This document shows positions 52,222 to 60,745 of a DNA stretch of 64,000 bases, piece by piece. Each line of letters starts with the position of its first letter. Positions within the stretch are counted from its first letter, which is position 1. Both the position numbers and the translations under genes were made by a program. This DNA comes from Catellatospora tritici (GTDB lineage: Bacteria; Actinomycetota; Actinomycetes; Mycobacteriales; Micromonosporaceae), in the NCBI RefSeq assembly GCF_019083965.1, contig NZ_JAHRCY010000015.1:62001-126000 (forward strand). Direction: 5' to 3'. The notes beneath the pieces were generated by a model. The model ran no database searches, was not told the DNA's origin, and was given only the letters and a program-made list of their open reading frames with translations.

Positions 52222-53325
52222 ATGGGCACAGGCAGCGCACCACGGTTCGGGGTCGAGGAGGAGTTCCTCGTCGTCGATCCGCAGACCCGGGGGCCGGTGC
52301 CCCGGGCGCAGGAGGTCGTCGACGCGGCCAAGGCGCGGCTGGGCGGCTGCGTCTCCGGCGAGATCACCACCTGGCAGCTGGAGACCCGGACCGAGCCGTG
52401 CGCGAGCGCGGCCGAGGTGCTGGAGCAGCTGCGGCAGGCCCGCACGGAGGTCTGCGCCCAGGCCCGCGAGCTGGGGGTACGGGTGATCGCCTCCGGCACG
52501 CCCGTGCTCGGCGCCACGATGCCGCCCCCGATGACGCAGGGTCCCCGCCAGACGCGGGGGCAGCAGTCGTTCCGGGGGCTGCACGACGAGCTGGCCATCT
52601 GCGCCCTGCACGTGCACATCGAGCTGCCCGACCGCGACCACGCGGTGCGGGTGAGCAACCAGCTGCGGCCGTACCTGCCGGTGCTGCTGACGCTGACGGC
52701 GAACTCGCCGTACTGGGATGGTCGGGACTCCGGATATGCCAGCTGGCGCACCATGACCTGGCCGCGCTGGCCGGTCGCCGGGCCGCCGCCGGAGTTCGCC
52801 TCGGCCGCCCACTACGACGAGGTGGTGGAGACGCTGCTGGCCGCCGGGGCACTGGTGGACCGGGGCACCGTCTTCTGGGACGTACGCCCGTCGGCCAGCC
52901 ACCCGACGCTGGAGGTGCGCGTCGCGGACGTGCCGATCACGGCCGAGGAGTCGGCACTGTACGCCGCGCTGGTCCGGGCGCTGGTGTCGTACCTGTCGGC
53001 GCGGGTCGACGAGGGGGCGGCCAGCCCGCAGATCCCCGGCGAGCTGATGCGCACGGCGTACTGGCGGGCCGCGCGGGACGGGTTGTGCGGGGACGGGGTC
53101 GATCTGCGTACCGGACGGTTGACGCCCGCGTTCGAACTGGTCGACCGGCTGCTGGCCGAGATCGGCCCGGTGCTGGCGGCCAACGGCGACGCCGAGACGG
53201 TCACCGGGTGGCTGACCTCGCTGCGGCGCGGCGGCATCGGGGCCCAACGGCAGCGGGCGGCCGCACGGCGGCAGGGGCGGCTGGCGGACGTGGTCGACTA
53301 CCTGGCCGAGCACACCGCCGCCTGA
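52222..53325 (+). CDS. Carboxylate-amine ligase, YbdK family (glutamate-cysteine ligase type 2-like)
   Basis: 367 residues. Begins FGVEEEFLVVDPQTRGPVP, the GCS2 ATP/Glu-binding signature; ALHVHIELPDRDHAVRVSNQL and GYASWRTMTWPRWPVAG follow, as does FWDVRPSASHPTLEVRVADVP. Catalyses ATP-dependent amide bond formation with glutamate-like substrates; some family members make gamma-glutamylcysteine, but actinomycetes use mycothiol, so the real substrate is open. ATG 52222 has GCGGAAGGG; the upstream open frame runs through repeats A6 and B4 and is rejected. Confidence 0.92.
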   Translation: MGTGSAPRFGVEEEFLVVDPQTRGPVPRAQEVVDAAKARLGGCVSGEITTWQLETRTEPCASAAEVLEQLRQARTEVCAQARELGVRVIASGTPVLGATMPPPMTQGPRQTRGQQSFRGLHDELAICALHVHIELPDRDHAVRVSNQLRPYLPVLLTLTANSPYWDGRDSGYASWRTMTWPRWPVAGPPPEFASAAHYDEVVETLLAAGALVDRGTVFWDVRPSASHPTLEVRVADVPITAEESALYAALVRALVSYLSARVDEGAASPQIPGELMRTAYWRAARDGLCGDGVDLRTGRLTPAFELVDRLLAEIGPVLAANGDAETVTGWLTSLRRGGIGAQRQRAAARRQGRLADVVDYLAEHTAA

Positions 53326-53407
53326 TGTAAAGAGCTTTTTGGCAATACTCGGCTCGTATGCGCGTACGCGATGCTGGTTCGCAGCCCACCCGATCGGGAG
53401 GAATGCC

Positions 53408-54061
53408 ATGACCAGCATCGCGACCGTGCCGTTACCGGTACGCCGCAAGTCCCCCGCCGCGACGGTCCGCACCGCGCGGGGCTTCGCCGACCGGATGGCG
53501 ACCCGCCGCTCCATTCGCGACTTCTCGCCCGAACCGATCCCCGCCGGGGTGATCGAGGAGGCGATCCGGGCCGCCGCCAGCGCGCCCAGCGGCGCCAACC
53601 TGCAGCCCTGGCGCTTCGTCGTGCTCACCGACCCGGTGCGCAAGCGGATGCTGCGCGAGGCGGCCGAGGCCGAGGAGCGGGCGTTCTACAGCCGCCGCGC
53701 CTCCGCCGAGTGGCTGGAGGCCGTCGCGCCGATGGGCACCGACTGGCGCAAGCCGTTCCTGGAGACGGCCCCGGCCGTGATCGTGGTGTTCGAGGTGCAC
53801 AAGGGCCCGAACTCGCCGAAGCCGTACTACGTCAAGGAGTCGGTGGGCATCGCGGTCGGCATGATGATCACGTCGCTGCACCTGTCCGGGCTGGCCACGC
53901 TGACGCATACGCCCAGCCCGATGCAGTTCCTCAACGAGGTGTGCCAGCGGCCGTCGGAGGAGCGCGCCTGCGTGGTGCTGCCGGTGGGCTACCCCGCCGA
54001 CGAGGTCCGCGTGCCCGACCTGTCCCGCAAGCCGCTGTCCGAGGTGATGGTGCGCCTCTAA
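53408..54061 (+). CDS. Nitroreductase-family FMN oxidoreductase
   Basis: 217 residues. Nitroreductase fold: ATRRSIRDFSPEPIP (FMN phosphate-binding RxSxR region), ASAPSGANLQPWRFVVLTDP, GIAVGMMITSLHLSGLATLT and VVLPVGYPADE. Reduces nitro groups, flavins or enones with NAD(P)H. ATG 53408 with GGGAGGA. Downstream of YbdK with an 82-base gap; the two may not be cotranscribed. Followed by repeat A7 and convergent with the FAD oxidoreductase. Confidence 0.92.
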   Translation: MTSIATVPLPVRRKSPAATVRTARGFADRMATRRSIRDFSPEPIPAGVIEEAIRAAASAPSGANLQPWRFVVLTDPVRKRMLREAAEAEERAFYSRRASAEWLEAVAPMGTDWRKPFLETAPAVIVVFEVHKGPNSPKPYYVKESVGIAVGMMITSLHLSGLATLTHTPSPMQFLNEVCQRPSEERACVVLPVGYPADEVRVPDLSRKPLSEVMVRL

Positions 54062-54093
54062 CCACCGTGGCCCGCCGCCTTCGGGCCCCGGGG

Positions 54094-54144
54094 TCAAGAA
54101 GGGCCCCTTCTACATCGGATTCCGATAAGAAGGGGCCCTTCCTT
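54094..54144. repeat. Family-A palindromic repeat (A7)
   Basis: AAGAAGGGCCCCTTC, TACATCGGATTCCGATAAG, AAGGGGCCCTTCC. Nearly identical to the copy in nrdA (A3). Between convergent genes, 6 bases from the stop of the FAD oxidoreductase gene. Confidence 0.92.
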
Positions 54145-54150
54145 TCTTCT

Positions 54151-55710
54151 CTAGGCGTGCGGGAGTTGGGCGGTGAAGAAGTCGCGCAGGGGGTTGACGT
54201 GCCGCTCCGGTCGCCGCCACTCCGCCAGCAGGTCCTCCAGCAGGTGCAGCTCCTCGACCCGGGTGGTGCCGTGGTAGCGGCGCACCACCGGGTGGATGAA
54301 GGCGCTCTCGGCGGCGCGGTCGGGCTGGGGGTGGCGCTCGATGGCGAAGACGTCGCCGTACTCGTCGCGGCCCCAGCGCAGGCCGAAGGTGTAGAAGTGC
54401 GGCTCGTCGGCGAAGCGGGCGACCGCGTAGTCCTCGGGCAGGTCGACGTAGTGGCGCACCTGGCCCGTCGCGGCGTCGACGACCAGCGCGTCGACCAGGA
54501 ACTCGAACTGGGTCCACAGGGCCGAGCTCCAGTTGACCCGGTCCAGCACCAGGTCGGTGAGGGTGGCCGGGTCGGCCTTGGTGGTGTCGTGGGGCAGCGG
54601 GGTCTGCTCGTACCGCTCGACCAGCAGCGCGGTCAGGGTGCGCAGGTTGTACCGGAAGCCGTCGATGAAGGCCGAGGAGGCCTTCTTGAAGTCCCGGTCC
54701 TGGGCCAGCGTGCCCGCGAAGTAGAGTCCGTCCACGTTGGTGGACTGCCAGTCGGGTCGGGTGGTCGGCATGCGGCCGCTGGGCACCAGGTCGGGGCGGC
54801 AGTCGTCGCCGAAGACGGAGGTGTCCATGGCGAAGCCGGTGCAGCGCAGCACCGACTCGTACTCCATGACGGCCGTCTCGCCGTCGGCGTGGGTGTAGGT
54901 CAGGTGCACCTCGAGATTGCCGTTCTCCAGCGGCACGATCTCGTCGATGGTGCAGTCGAGCACCGAGTGCAGCGTCTTGAACTGGTAGCTGTCCAGCACC
55001 GCGCCGTGGTGGCCGCGCACGTCGCCGGGGTGCTTGGTGTTCCAGGACAGCCGCAGCGGGCGCGGACTGGCCAGGTGGATCATCGCGGCGTGGCCGAGCA
55101 TCGACGAGGCGGTCTCGAACGCCGAGTTGCCCTTGCCGAGGATGAGCACCCGCTGGTTGGCGTAGTGGGCCGGGTCGGTCTCCATCGACTCGTACCCGGT
55201 GACGTGCTCGATGCCCTTGATCTGCGGCACGTTCGGCCGCTGCCAGCCGGTCGCCATGACCAGGCAGTCGGCCGCGTACGTGCCCTGGTCGGTGTACACG
55301 AGGAAGCCGTCGCCGTCGCGCTCGACGCGGGTGACGCCGGTGTCGTAGCGCACCCGCAGCTGGTGGTGCGCGGTGAAGTCCTCCAGGTAGCGCACCAGGT
55401 CGTCGGCGTGCGGGAAGTACTCGCCGCTGTACTTCGGAAACGGCAGGTCGGCCGGTTCGTGCAGCAGCGAGTTCCAGTCCCAGCGCAGCCGGATCTCCGG
55501 GTCGGTGCTGGTGGTGTGCACCTTGTTGATGGAGATCAGGCGGCGGTGCCGCGGGAAGTGCCGGAAGAAGGCCGCCGGGGCCGCCTCGCGCTCGAGCGTC
55601 AGGTAGTCGCAGCCACGCTGCTGCAGGTAGTAGCTCAGTTGCAGACCCGCCGGGCCCGCGCCGACGATGAGGTACCGGTGTCGCCCCAGCACCGGGTGGA
55701 TCTCGGTCAT
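54151..55710 (-). CDS. FAD/NAD(P)-dependent flavoprotein oxidoreductase (FOXRED2-like monooxygenase)
   Basis: 519 residues. FAD Rossmann motif VGAGPAGLQLSYYLQQRG (15-33), then an NADPH motif VLILGKGNSAFETASSM (~190) and a C-terminal GLYFAGTLAQDRDFKKASSAFIDGFRYN (FAD-binding D). The arrangement is that of the FMO/pyridine-nucleotide-disulfide superfamily; no redox CxxC is seen, so not a disulfide reductase. Substrate unknown. ATG 55710 has GGGGAG. Convergent with the nitroreductase, across repeat A7. Confidence 0.9.
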   Translation of the reverse strand: MTEIHPVLGRHRYLIVGAGPAGLQLSYYLQQRGCDYLTLEREAAPAAFFRHFPRHRRLISINKVHTTSTDPEIRLRWDWNSLLHEPADLPFPKYSGEYFPHADDLVRYLEDFTAHHQLRVRYDTGVTRVERDGDGFLVYTDQGTYAADCLVMATGWQRPNVPQIKGIEHVTGYESMETDPAHYANQRVLILGKGNSAFETASSMLGHAAMIHLASPRPLRLSWNTKHPGDVRGHHGAVLDSYQFKTLHSVLDCTIDEIVPLENGNLEVHLTYTHADGETAVMEYESVLRCTGFAMDTSVFGDDCRPDLVPSGRMPTTRPDWQSTNVDGLYFAGTLAQDRDFKKASSAFIDGFRYNLRTLTALLVERYEQTPLPHDTTKADPATLTDLVLDRVNWSSALWTQFEFLVDALVVDAATGQVRHYVDLPEDYAVARFADEPHFYTFGLRWGRDEYGDVFAIERHPQPDRAAESAFIHPVVRRYHGTTRVEELHLLEDLLAEWRRPERHVNPLRDFFTAQLPHA

Positions 55711-55844
55711 TACGTCTCCCCATACGTGTCAATGTCCGGGGGAAACCTTTCGCAGCAATGTCGATGTGTCAATGCGGCACACCGGAAACGCTGAGGTCCG
55801 ACCGGGTGGATCTCGGCTCCGGTCGGCGTAATAGACTGCCCGGC

Positions 55845-56867
55845 ATGGCGATGACCGGGCACGAACTCGTCTACATCGGCGCGTACACCGAGGAAGGGGT
55901 GCCTGGGATCACCGGCTGGCACCGCGATCCGGAGACCGGGGCCCTGACCCGGGCGCCCCACGGCGACGCCCCCGCCACCGACACCTCGTTCCTCGCCTGG
56001 CACCCCACCGGTCCCTGGCTGTACGCGGCCAGCGAGTTCGCGGGCGAGATCCTGACCTACGCCGTGGCGCCGGACGGCGCCCTGACCCACCTGGGCACCC
56101 GCCCGACCGGTGGCGAGCCGTGCCACCTGAGCGTGGACCCGACCGGCCGCTGGATCGCCGTGGCCAACTACGGCGGCGGCTCGGTGGCGCTGTTCGAGGT
56201 CGCCGCCGACGGCACCCCGCAGCCGCGGGACCTGGTCCGGCACAACGGCAGCGGCCCCGACGCCGAGCGCCAGGAGGCCCCGCACGCGCACCTGGCACAG
56301 TGGCTCGGCGACGTCCTCTGGGTCACCGACCTCGGCACCGACGAAGTGCTCCGGTACACCGTGGAGGATGGTCGGCTGCACCGCGCGGACGCCGTGGCCT
56401 TCCCGGCCGGGATGGGCCCGCGCTGGCTGGCCGCGCACCCGGACGGGGGCGTGTTCGTCGCGGGCGAGCTGGACGCGACGGTGATGGCCTGCACGGTCGA
56501 GGGTGGGGTGCTGCGCCCGGAGCGGACGTACCCGGCGGCACTGACCCGGCCCGAGGACGAGCGGACCTACCCCAGCCATATCGAGTGCTCGGCCGATGGT
56601 CGGTTCCTCTACCTGGCCAACCGGGGGCCGGACTGCCTGACCGTGTTCGCGGTGGACGGTGCGAAGCTGACGCCGCTGGCCGACGCGCCGGCGGGCGGGC
56701 GGTGGCCGCGTCACTTCGCCCAAATCGACGACCTGATCTACGTCGCGAACCAGAAGGGCGACTCGGTGACGGTGCTGCGGGTCGACCCGAGCACCGGCGT
56801 CCCCGCGCCCACCGACGCCGAGGTCGGCGTGGCCGCGCCCGCCTGCGTGCTGCTGCCGCGCCGCTGA
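55845..56867 (+). CDS. Lactonase-family beta-propeller (6-phosphogluconolactonase-like)
   Basis: 340 residues, a seven-blade propeller of the Pgl/YbhE type. Recurrent blades: VYIGAYTEEGVPGITGWHRD, WIAVANYGGGSVALFEV, PHAHLAQWLGDVLWVTDLGTDEVLRY, GPRWLAAHPDG, FLYLANRGPDCLTVFAV, WPRHFAQIDDLIYVANQKGD. Hydrolyses a sugar lactone, 6-phosphogluconolactone being the known reaction, but other lactones are possible. Start ATG 55845 or the in-frame ATG 55851. No operon partners. Confidence 0.92.
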   Translation: MAMTGHELVYIGAYTEEGVPGITGWHRDPETGALTRAPHGDAPATDTSFLAWHPTGPWLYAASEFAGEILTYAVAPDGALTHLGTRPTGGEPCHLSVDPTGRWIAVANYGGGSVALFEVAADGTPQPRDLVRHNGSGPDAERQEAPHAHLAQWLGDVLWVTDLGTDEVLRYTVEDGRLHRADAVAFPAGMGPRWLAAHPDGGVFVAGELDATVMACTVEGGVLRPERTYPAALTRPEDERTYPSHIECSADGRFLYLANRGPDCLTVFAVDGAKLTPLADAPAGGRWPRHFAQIDDLIYVANQKGDSVTVLRVDPSTGVPAPTDAEVGVAAPACVLLPRR

Positions 56868-56958
56868 CGCGGATCGGACGATTATTCGCGAACCTCCCCG
56901 AACGCCGCCGAGCCGGGTCGATACTGGCCAGGAGCAGGCATGATCACGGGAGGCGTAC

Positions 56959-57252
56959 ATGATCGGCTCGATCATCTGGGGCATCATCGGCGGGGCCATC
57001 GTCGGCTACCTGGGCCGCCTGCTGCTGCCCGGTCGCCAGAACATCTCCGCGCTGACCACGGTGCTGGTGGGGATCGTCGCCGCCACCCTCGGCGGCATCA
57101 TCGCCACCTGGCTCGGCGTCGGCGAGACCCGGGGCATCGACTGGATCCGCCACTTCATCCAGCTGGTCCTGGCCATGATCTTCGTGTACATCGCCGCGAA
57201 GGTGAGCGCGAGCCGACACACCGCCATCACGCCGACCCAACGCACTCCCTGA
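56959..57252 (+). CDS. GlsB/YeaQ/YmgE-family stress membrane protein
   Basis: 97 residues, three membrane helices (IIWGIIGGAIVGYLGRLLLPG; TVLVGIVAATLGGIIATWLG; FIQLVLAMIFVYIAAKVSA). Transglycosylase-associated protein family, associated with general stress and envelope in bacteria; mechanism unknown. ATG 56959 has GGGAGGCG. Stands alone, 109 bases before the next gene. Confidence 0.92.
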   Translation: MIGSIIWGIIGGAIVGYLGRLLLPGRQNISALTTVLVGIVAATLGGIIATWLGVGETRGIDWIRHFIQLVLAMIFVYIAAKVSASRHTAITPTQRTP

Positions 57253-57361
57253 GCCCCCGCCGTCTCGGGCGCACGTCCGCTGTGCGCCCGGGCAATATGT
57301 ATCTTTAGGACACATTGGGCAGGCGAGTTTACCGATCGTCGCGGGCGGCTATCGGGGCGGC

Positions 57362-57859
57362 ATGGTACTCACTGCTTCGCGATACCGCACCGCGACCGGT
57401 GCGGGCGTCATCGCCGCGCTGATCCTGGTGCTGGTCTTCGGCAGCCCGGTCTACCGGGACTGGGCGCACGACAACGCCGACCCCAACACCGCGGGCGGCT
57501 GGTTCCTGAACCTGCTCGCGTGGCCGGCGTGGAGCTTCGACGCCGACTCCTCCGTGCAGGACGTGCTCGCCGCCGACCTCAAGGCGATCCTGGTGGTGGT
57601 CTTCACCGCGCTCTTCCTCGCGCTGACCGTCGGTGCACAGCTGGGTGCCGCTCGCGGCACGTTCAGCCAGCTGGTGGCGGGCTGGTCCGGCTACATCTTC
57701 GCGGGTGCGCTGGCCGGTCTGCTGACCGCGTTCATCCGCTCCGACGCGTCCCTGCTCGGCGGCTTCCAGGCAGCGGGCACCGGCGCCATCTACGGCCTGT
57801 TCGTCGGCTGGATCGTCGGCGTGGCCACCCTCGGTCACCGCCGCGGCACGGCTCCGTGA
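57362..57859 (+). CDS. Small four-helix membrane protein, paralogue of the 46.9 kb gene
   Basis: 165 residues, same architecture as the gene at 46924-47400: short basic N-terminus, helix (AGVIAALILVLVFGS), the signature WAHDNADPNTAGGWFLNLLAWPAWSFD, a second helix after LAADLKAILVVVFTALFLALTV, and two more ending IYGLFVGWIVGVATLGHRRG. The paralogue carries NPDSAWGWFLRVLTWPQWAFG and LLANDLRALLLILFVALIL at the same places. Function unknown. The 5' gap is 109 bases; a family-B repeat follows, probably as terminator. Confidence 0.75.
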   Translation: MVLTASRYRTATGAGVIAALILVLVFGSPVYRDWAHDNADPNTAGGWFLNLLAWPAWSFDADSSVQDVLAADLKAILVVVFTALFLALTVGAQLGAARGTFSQLVAGWSGYIFAGALAGLLTAFIRSDASLLGGFQAAGTGAIYGLFVGWIVGVATLGHRRGTAP

Positions 57860-57916
57860 CGGCTGGCTCCACCCCCGCACTCCTCTCCCGCCACCCCCGC
57901 ACCCGTACCCGCACCA

Positions 57917-57974
57917 CCGTTTCGGGGAAACCGCCGCTTCCGCTCCCCCGGAGGCCGTGGTTTCCCCGAAACCA
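57917..57974. repeat. Family-B hairpin repeat (B5)
   Basis: GTTTCGGGGAAACC (57919-57932) and its exact complement (57959-57972), 14 bp, loop of 26. Between the membrane protein gene and the thioesterase gene (both +), 30 bases before the latter's start, so it may also affect its translation. Confidence 0.85.
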
Positions 57975-58004
57975 TGCGCCGGCCCGGCGTGTACCGTGCG
58001 GCGG

Positions 58005-58412
58005 ATGGAGATGGAGTTCGACGCCGCATCGGGCATGAACGGGGCGCTGGCCGACCGGCTCGGCATCAAGCTGCTGGAGGCGACGCCGGAGCGGCTGGTC
58101 GCCACGATGCCGGTCGAGGGCAACACGCAGCCGTTCGGGCTGCTGCACGGCGGCGCCTCGTGCGTGCTCGCCGAGACGCTGGGCTCGATCGGGGCGAGCC
58201 TGCACGGCGCGACACTGGGGCGGCCGTTCGCGGTCGGGGTGGACATCAGCGCGACCCATCACCGGGCGGCGCGCGGCGGCCTGGTCACCGGGGTTGCGAC
58301 GCCGCTGCACCGGGGCGGCAGCGTGGTGACGTACGAGATCGTCATCACCGACGAGGAAGAGCACCGCATCTGCACCGCCCGCCTGACCTGCATGCTGCTG
58401 CAGCGCAAGTAG
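58005..58412 (+). CDS. PaaI/EntH-type hotdog thioesterase
   Basis: 135 residues, hotdog fold. The catalytic motif FGLLHGGASCVLAETLGSIG (HGG with the Glu/Asp of type II thioesterases) and VGVDISATHHRAARGG are present. Resembles DHNA-CoA (MenI) or EntH thioesterases; no menaquinone or siderophore genes adjoin, so exact acyl-CoA is unknown. ATG 58005 or 58011. Confidence 0.9.
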   Translation: MEMEFDAASGMNGALADRLGIKLLEATPERLVATMPVEGNTQPFGLLHGGASCVLAETLGSIGASLHGATLGRPFAVGVDISATHHRAARGGLVTGVATPLHRGGSVVTYEIVITDEEEHRICTARLTCMLLQRK

Positions 58413-58459
58413 GCACCGGCCGGGGGCGGGCGGCAGGCGGGCCGCCCGCCCGGCTCGGG

Positions 58460-59110
58460 TCAGACCAGGGCACCGGCCTGCGGCAGGAAGGATCCGCCCA
58501 GCTCGCGCGCCTGGGCCAGCGCCGCGGTCAGTGCCGCCGCCCGCAGGTCGGGCGTGACGTCCATGGGCTGGGCGTTGATGAACGCCACGTCGGTGATGCC
58601 GACGAAGCCGAAGACCGTGCGCAGGTACGGCTCCTGGAAGTCGAGGGCGTGCATGAACCCGCCGGGCGAGTAGTCGCCGCCGCGGGAGGTCACGCAGACC
58701 ATCTTCTTACCGGTCACCATCGGCACGACGCTGCCGGTCTCGTCGTAGCGGAAGAGGTAGCCGGGTTGCACGACGCAGTCGATGTAGTACTTCAGCGCGT
58801 ACGGGATGCCGAAGTTCCACATCGGCGCGGTGACCACGTACGCGTCGGCGGAGGTGAAGTCCTCGATCAGCGACTCGATCTCGCGCCAGGACTCGGCGTG
58901 GCCCCGGTCGATCGGGCGCCCGACCATCAGGGTGTACTTGGCCTCGATGTTGTCGCCCGCCATCGCGGGCAGGTCGTGCCGGTAAAGGTCGAGCACGTCG
59001 ACCTCGACGTCGCCGTTGCGCTCGACCACGGTGTCGATGAATTCCTGAGCTATCCGCAGCGTGTGGGACTGTTCGCCGCGAGGTGTCGCCACGATGTGAA
59101 GAATTCGCAC
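58460..59110 (-). CDS. FMN-dependent NADH azoreductase / NQO-type flavodoxin-fold enzyme
   Basis: 216 residues, flavodoxin-like. Begins RILHIVATPRGEQSHTLRIAQEF (FMN phosphate loop); APMWNFGIPYALKYYIDCVVQPGYLF and VCVTSRGGDYSPGG are the AzoR hallmarks. Two-electron reduction of quinones or azo compounds with NADH. The ATG at 59110 is followed in the other direction by a 168-base gap to the PLP gene. Convergent with the thioesterase. Confidence 0.92.
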   Translation of the reverse strand: MRILHIVATPRGEQSHTLRIAQEFIDTVVERNGDVEVDVLDLYRHDLPAMAGDNIEAKYTLMVGRPIDRGHAESWREIESLIEDFTSADAYVVTAPMWNFGIPYALKYYIDCVVQPGYLFRYDETGSVVPMVTGKKMVCVTSRGGDYSPGGFMHALDFQEPYLRTVFGFVGITDVAFINAQPMDVTPDLRAAALTAALAQARELGGSFLPQAGALV

Positions 59111-59278
59111 TTACCGGCTCCTTGAATGGAGTGGCGAAAAGGCCAATGTAGAGCCGTCGTCGCTGCCCAGGAGCCGAGTGTCAGGTTATGGCGCCCTTAT
59201 TGGTGAATCGATGGGCGCGACCTCCGCAATCCGGGTGATGGCGGAGTCGCGCCCATGTCGCGTATAAGCGTCGACCGC

Positions 59279-60745
59279 TTACCAGGACGGCCGCTGCAGC
59301 AGTCCGACGAACTCGACCAGCAGCCGCTCGCGCAGGCGCGGCGGCGCGGCGGCCAGTACGGTGTTGACCACGGCCAGGCGCGGTGCGGCGCCGGGCTCGG
59401 ACCCGCCCAGGCCCAGGCTCTCCGCCAGGCCGCCGACGAGCTCCGGGGTGAGCTGGTCGGGCTGCAGGTGCGCCGCCATGGCCAGTAGCTCCGCGGGCAG
59501 CCGCACCGGGCCCTGCGCCCGCGCCGCCGCGGCGGCCTCGGCCAGTGCCGGACCGAACTGGGCCACCTGCGGGGCGACCGACGCGGTCACGGTCAGGTGG
59601 ATGCTGGCCGGGATGCCCTCGAACGGCAGCTGCGGCTGGGTGTGCCAGCCGCGCGCGGCCAGCTCGTCGGCGAGCACGAACAGGTCCAGCTCGGCATCGT
59701 CGGAGGTCAGGCACACCACGGTGTAGTCGGCCGGGGTCAGCAGCCGCAGGCCCTCGGTCGCGGTCACTGCGGCGGCCAGCCCGGCCACCGCGTCGCGGGT
59801 CTGCCGGGCCAGCTCCAGGTAGCCCTCGTCGCCGAGGTGCCGCAGCGTCGCGAACGCCGCCGCGATCGGGCCGCCGGAGCGGGTCGACGAGATCACCGGG
59901 TTGATCATGGTGTACCCGGGCCAGTCGGCGAAGGCGAAGTACTGCGGGCGGCGCAGGGACGCGTCGCGGTGCAGCAGCACGGACACGCCCTTCGGGGTGT
60001 ACGCGTACTTGTGCAGGTCCACCGACATGCTGGTCACGCCCGGCACGCCGAAGTCGAACGCGGGCACCGGCGCCCCGATCCGGCGCAGGAACGGCAGCGC
60101 CCAGCCGCCGAAGCAGGCGTCCACGTGGCAGCGCACGCCCCGCTCGGCCGCGAGCGCCGCGATCTGCTCGACCGGGTCGACCACGCCGTGCGCGTACGAC
60201 GGCGCCGAGCACGCCACCAGCACCGTCTCCGCCGTGATCGCGGCGGCGATCGCGGCCGGGTCGGGCACGCAGGTCACCGGATCGACCGGCACCAGATCCA
60301 GGGCCACCCCCAGGTAGTGCGCCGCCTTCGCGAACGCCGCGTGCGCGGTCGACGGGATGACCAGGCGCGGGTGCTCGATCTCGGGGTGCGCGTCGCGGGC
60401 GGTCTTCACCGCCAGGATCAGCGACTCGGTGCCGCCGCTGGTCACCGAGCCGACCACGTCCGGCGCGGCGGTGCCCGGACCGGCGCCCAGCACCCGGGCG
60501 GCGGCAGCGACCAGCGCGTTCTCGGTGGCCAGCAGAGACGGGAACGCGGTCGGGTCCAGGCCGTTGACGTGCGCGGACAGGGCGTACGCCGACATCGCCA
60601 GCTCGTCCAGCCCGGCCCTCGCCGGGTCGTACACGTAGGCGAACAGGCGGCCGCCGTGGGTCGGCAGGTCGGCCGAGCGCAGCCCGCGCAGCTCGGCGAG
60701 CACCTGCTCGGCGGGGACCCCCTGGGTCGGCAAAGCGTCGATCAT
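59279..60745 (-). CDS. PLP-dependent decarboxylase / sphingosine-1-phosphate lyase-like protein
   Basis: 488 residues, fold-type I group II. SVTSGGTESLILAVKTARD binds PLP phosphate, HVDACFGGWALPFL has the Asp, and SVDLHKYAYTPKG contains the Schiff-base Lys246. This pattern, with HAAFAKAAHYLGV, is that of sphingosine-1-phosphate lyase and related glutamate-decarboxylase-like enzymes. A ~120-residue C-terminal extension follows the standard domain (ASIHLTVTASVAPQVAQFGPAL). Cleavage of a phosphorylated amino alcohol, or decarboxylation, is possible. ATG overlaps the MFS stop by four bases (ATGA), so the two are coupled. Confidence 0.88.
   Translation of the reverse strand: MIDALPTQGVPAEQVLAELRGLRSADLPTHGGRLFAYVYDPARAGLDELAMSAYALSAHVNGLDPTAFPSLLATENALVAAAARVLGAGPGTAAPDVVGSVTSGGTESLILAVKTARDAHPEIEHPRLVIPSTAHAAFAKAAHYLGVALDLVPVDPVTCVPDPAAIAAAITAETVLVACSAPSYAHGVVDPVEQIAALAAERGVRCHVDACFGGWALPFLRRIGAPVPAFDFGVPGVTSMSVDLHKYAYTPKGVSVLLHRDASLRRPQYFAFADWPGYTMINPVISSTRSGGPIAAAFATLRHLGDEGYLELARQTRDAVAGLAAAVTATEGLRLLTPADYTVVCLTSDDAELDLFVLADELAARGWHTQPQLPFEGIPASIHLTVTASVAPQVAQFGPALAEAAAAARAQGPVRLPAELLAMAAHLQPDQLTPELVGGLAESLGLGGSEPGAAPRLAVVNTVLAAAPPRLRERLLVEFVGLLQRPSW

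Noticed and set aside
53340..53372. CGTATGCGCGTACG-like palindrome before the nitroreductase
   Set aside because: Symmetry is imperfect and of average GC content; could be chance.
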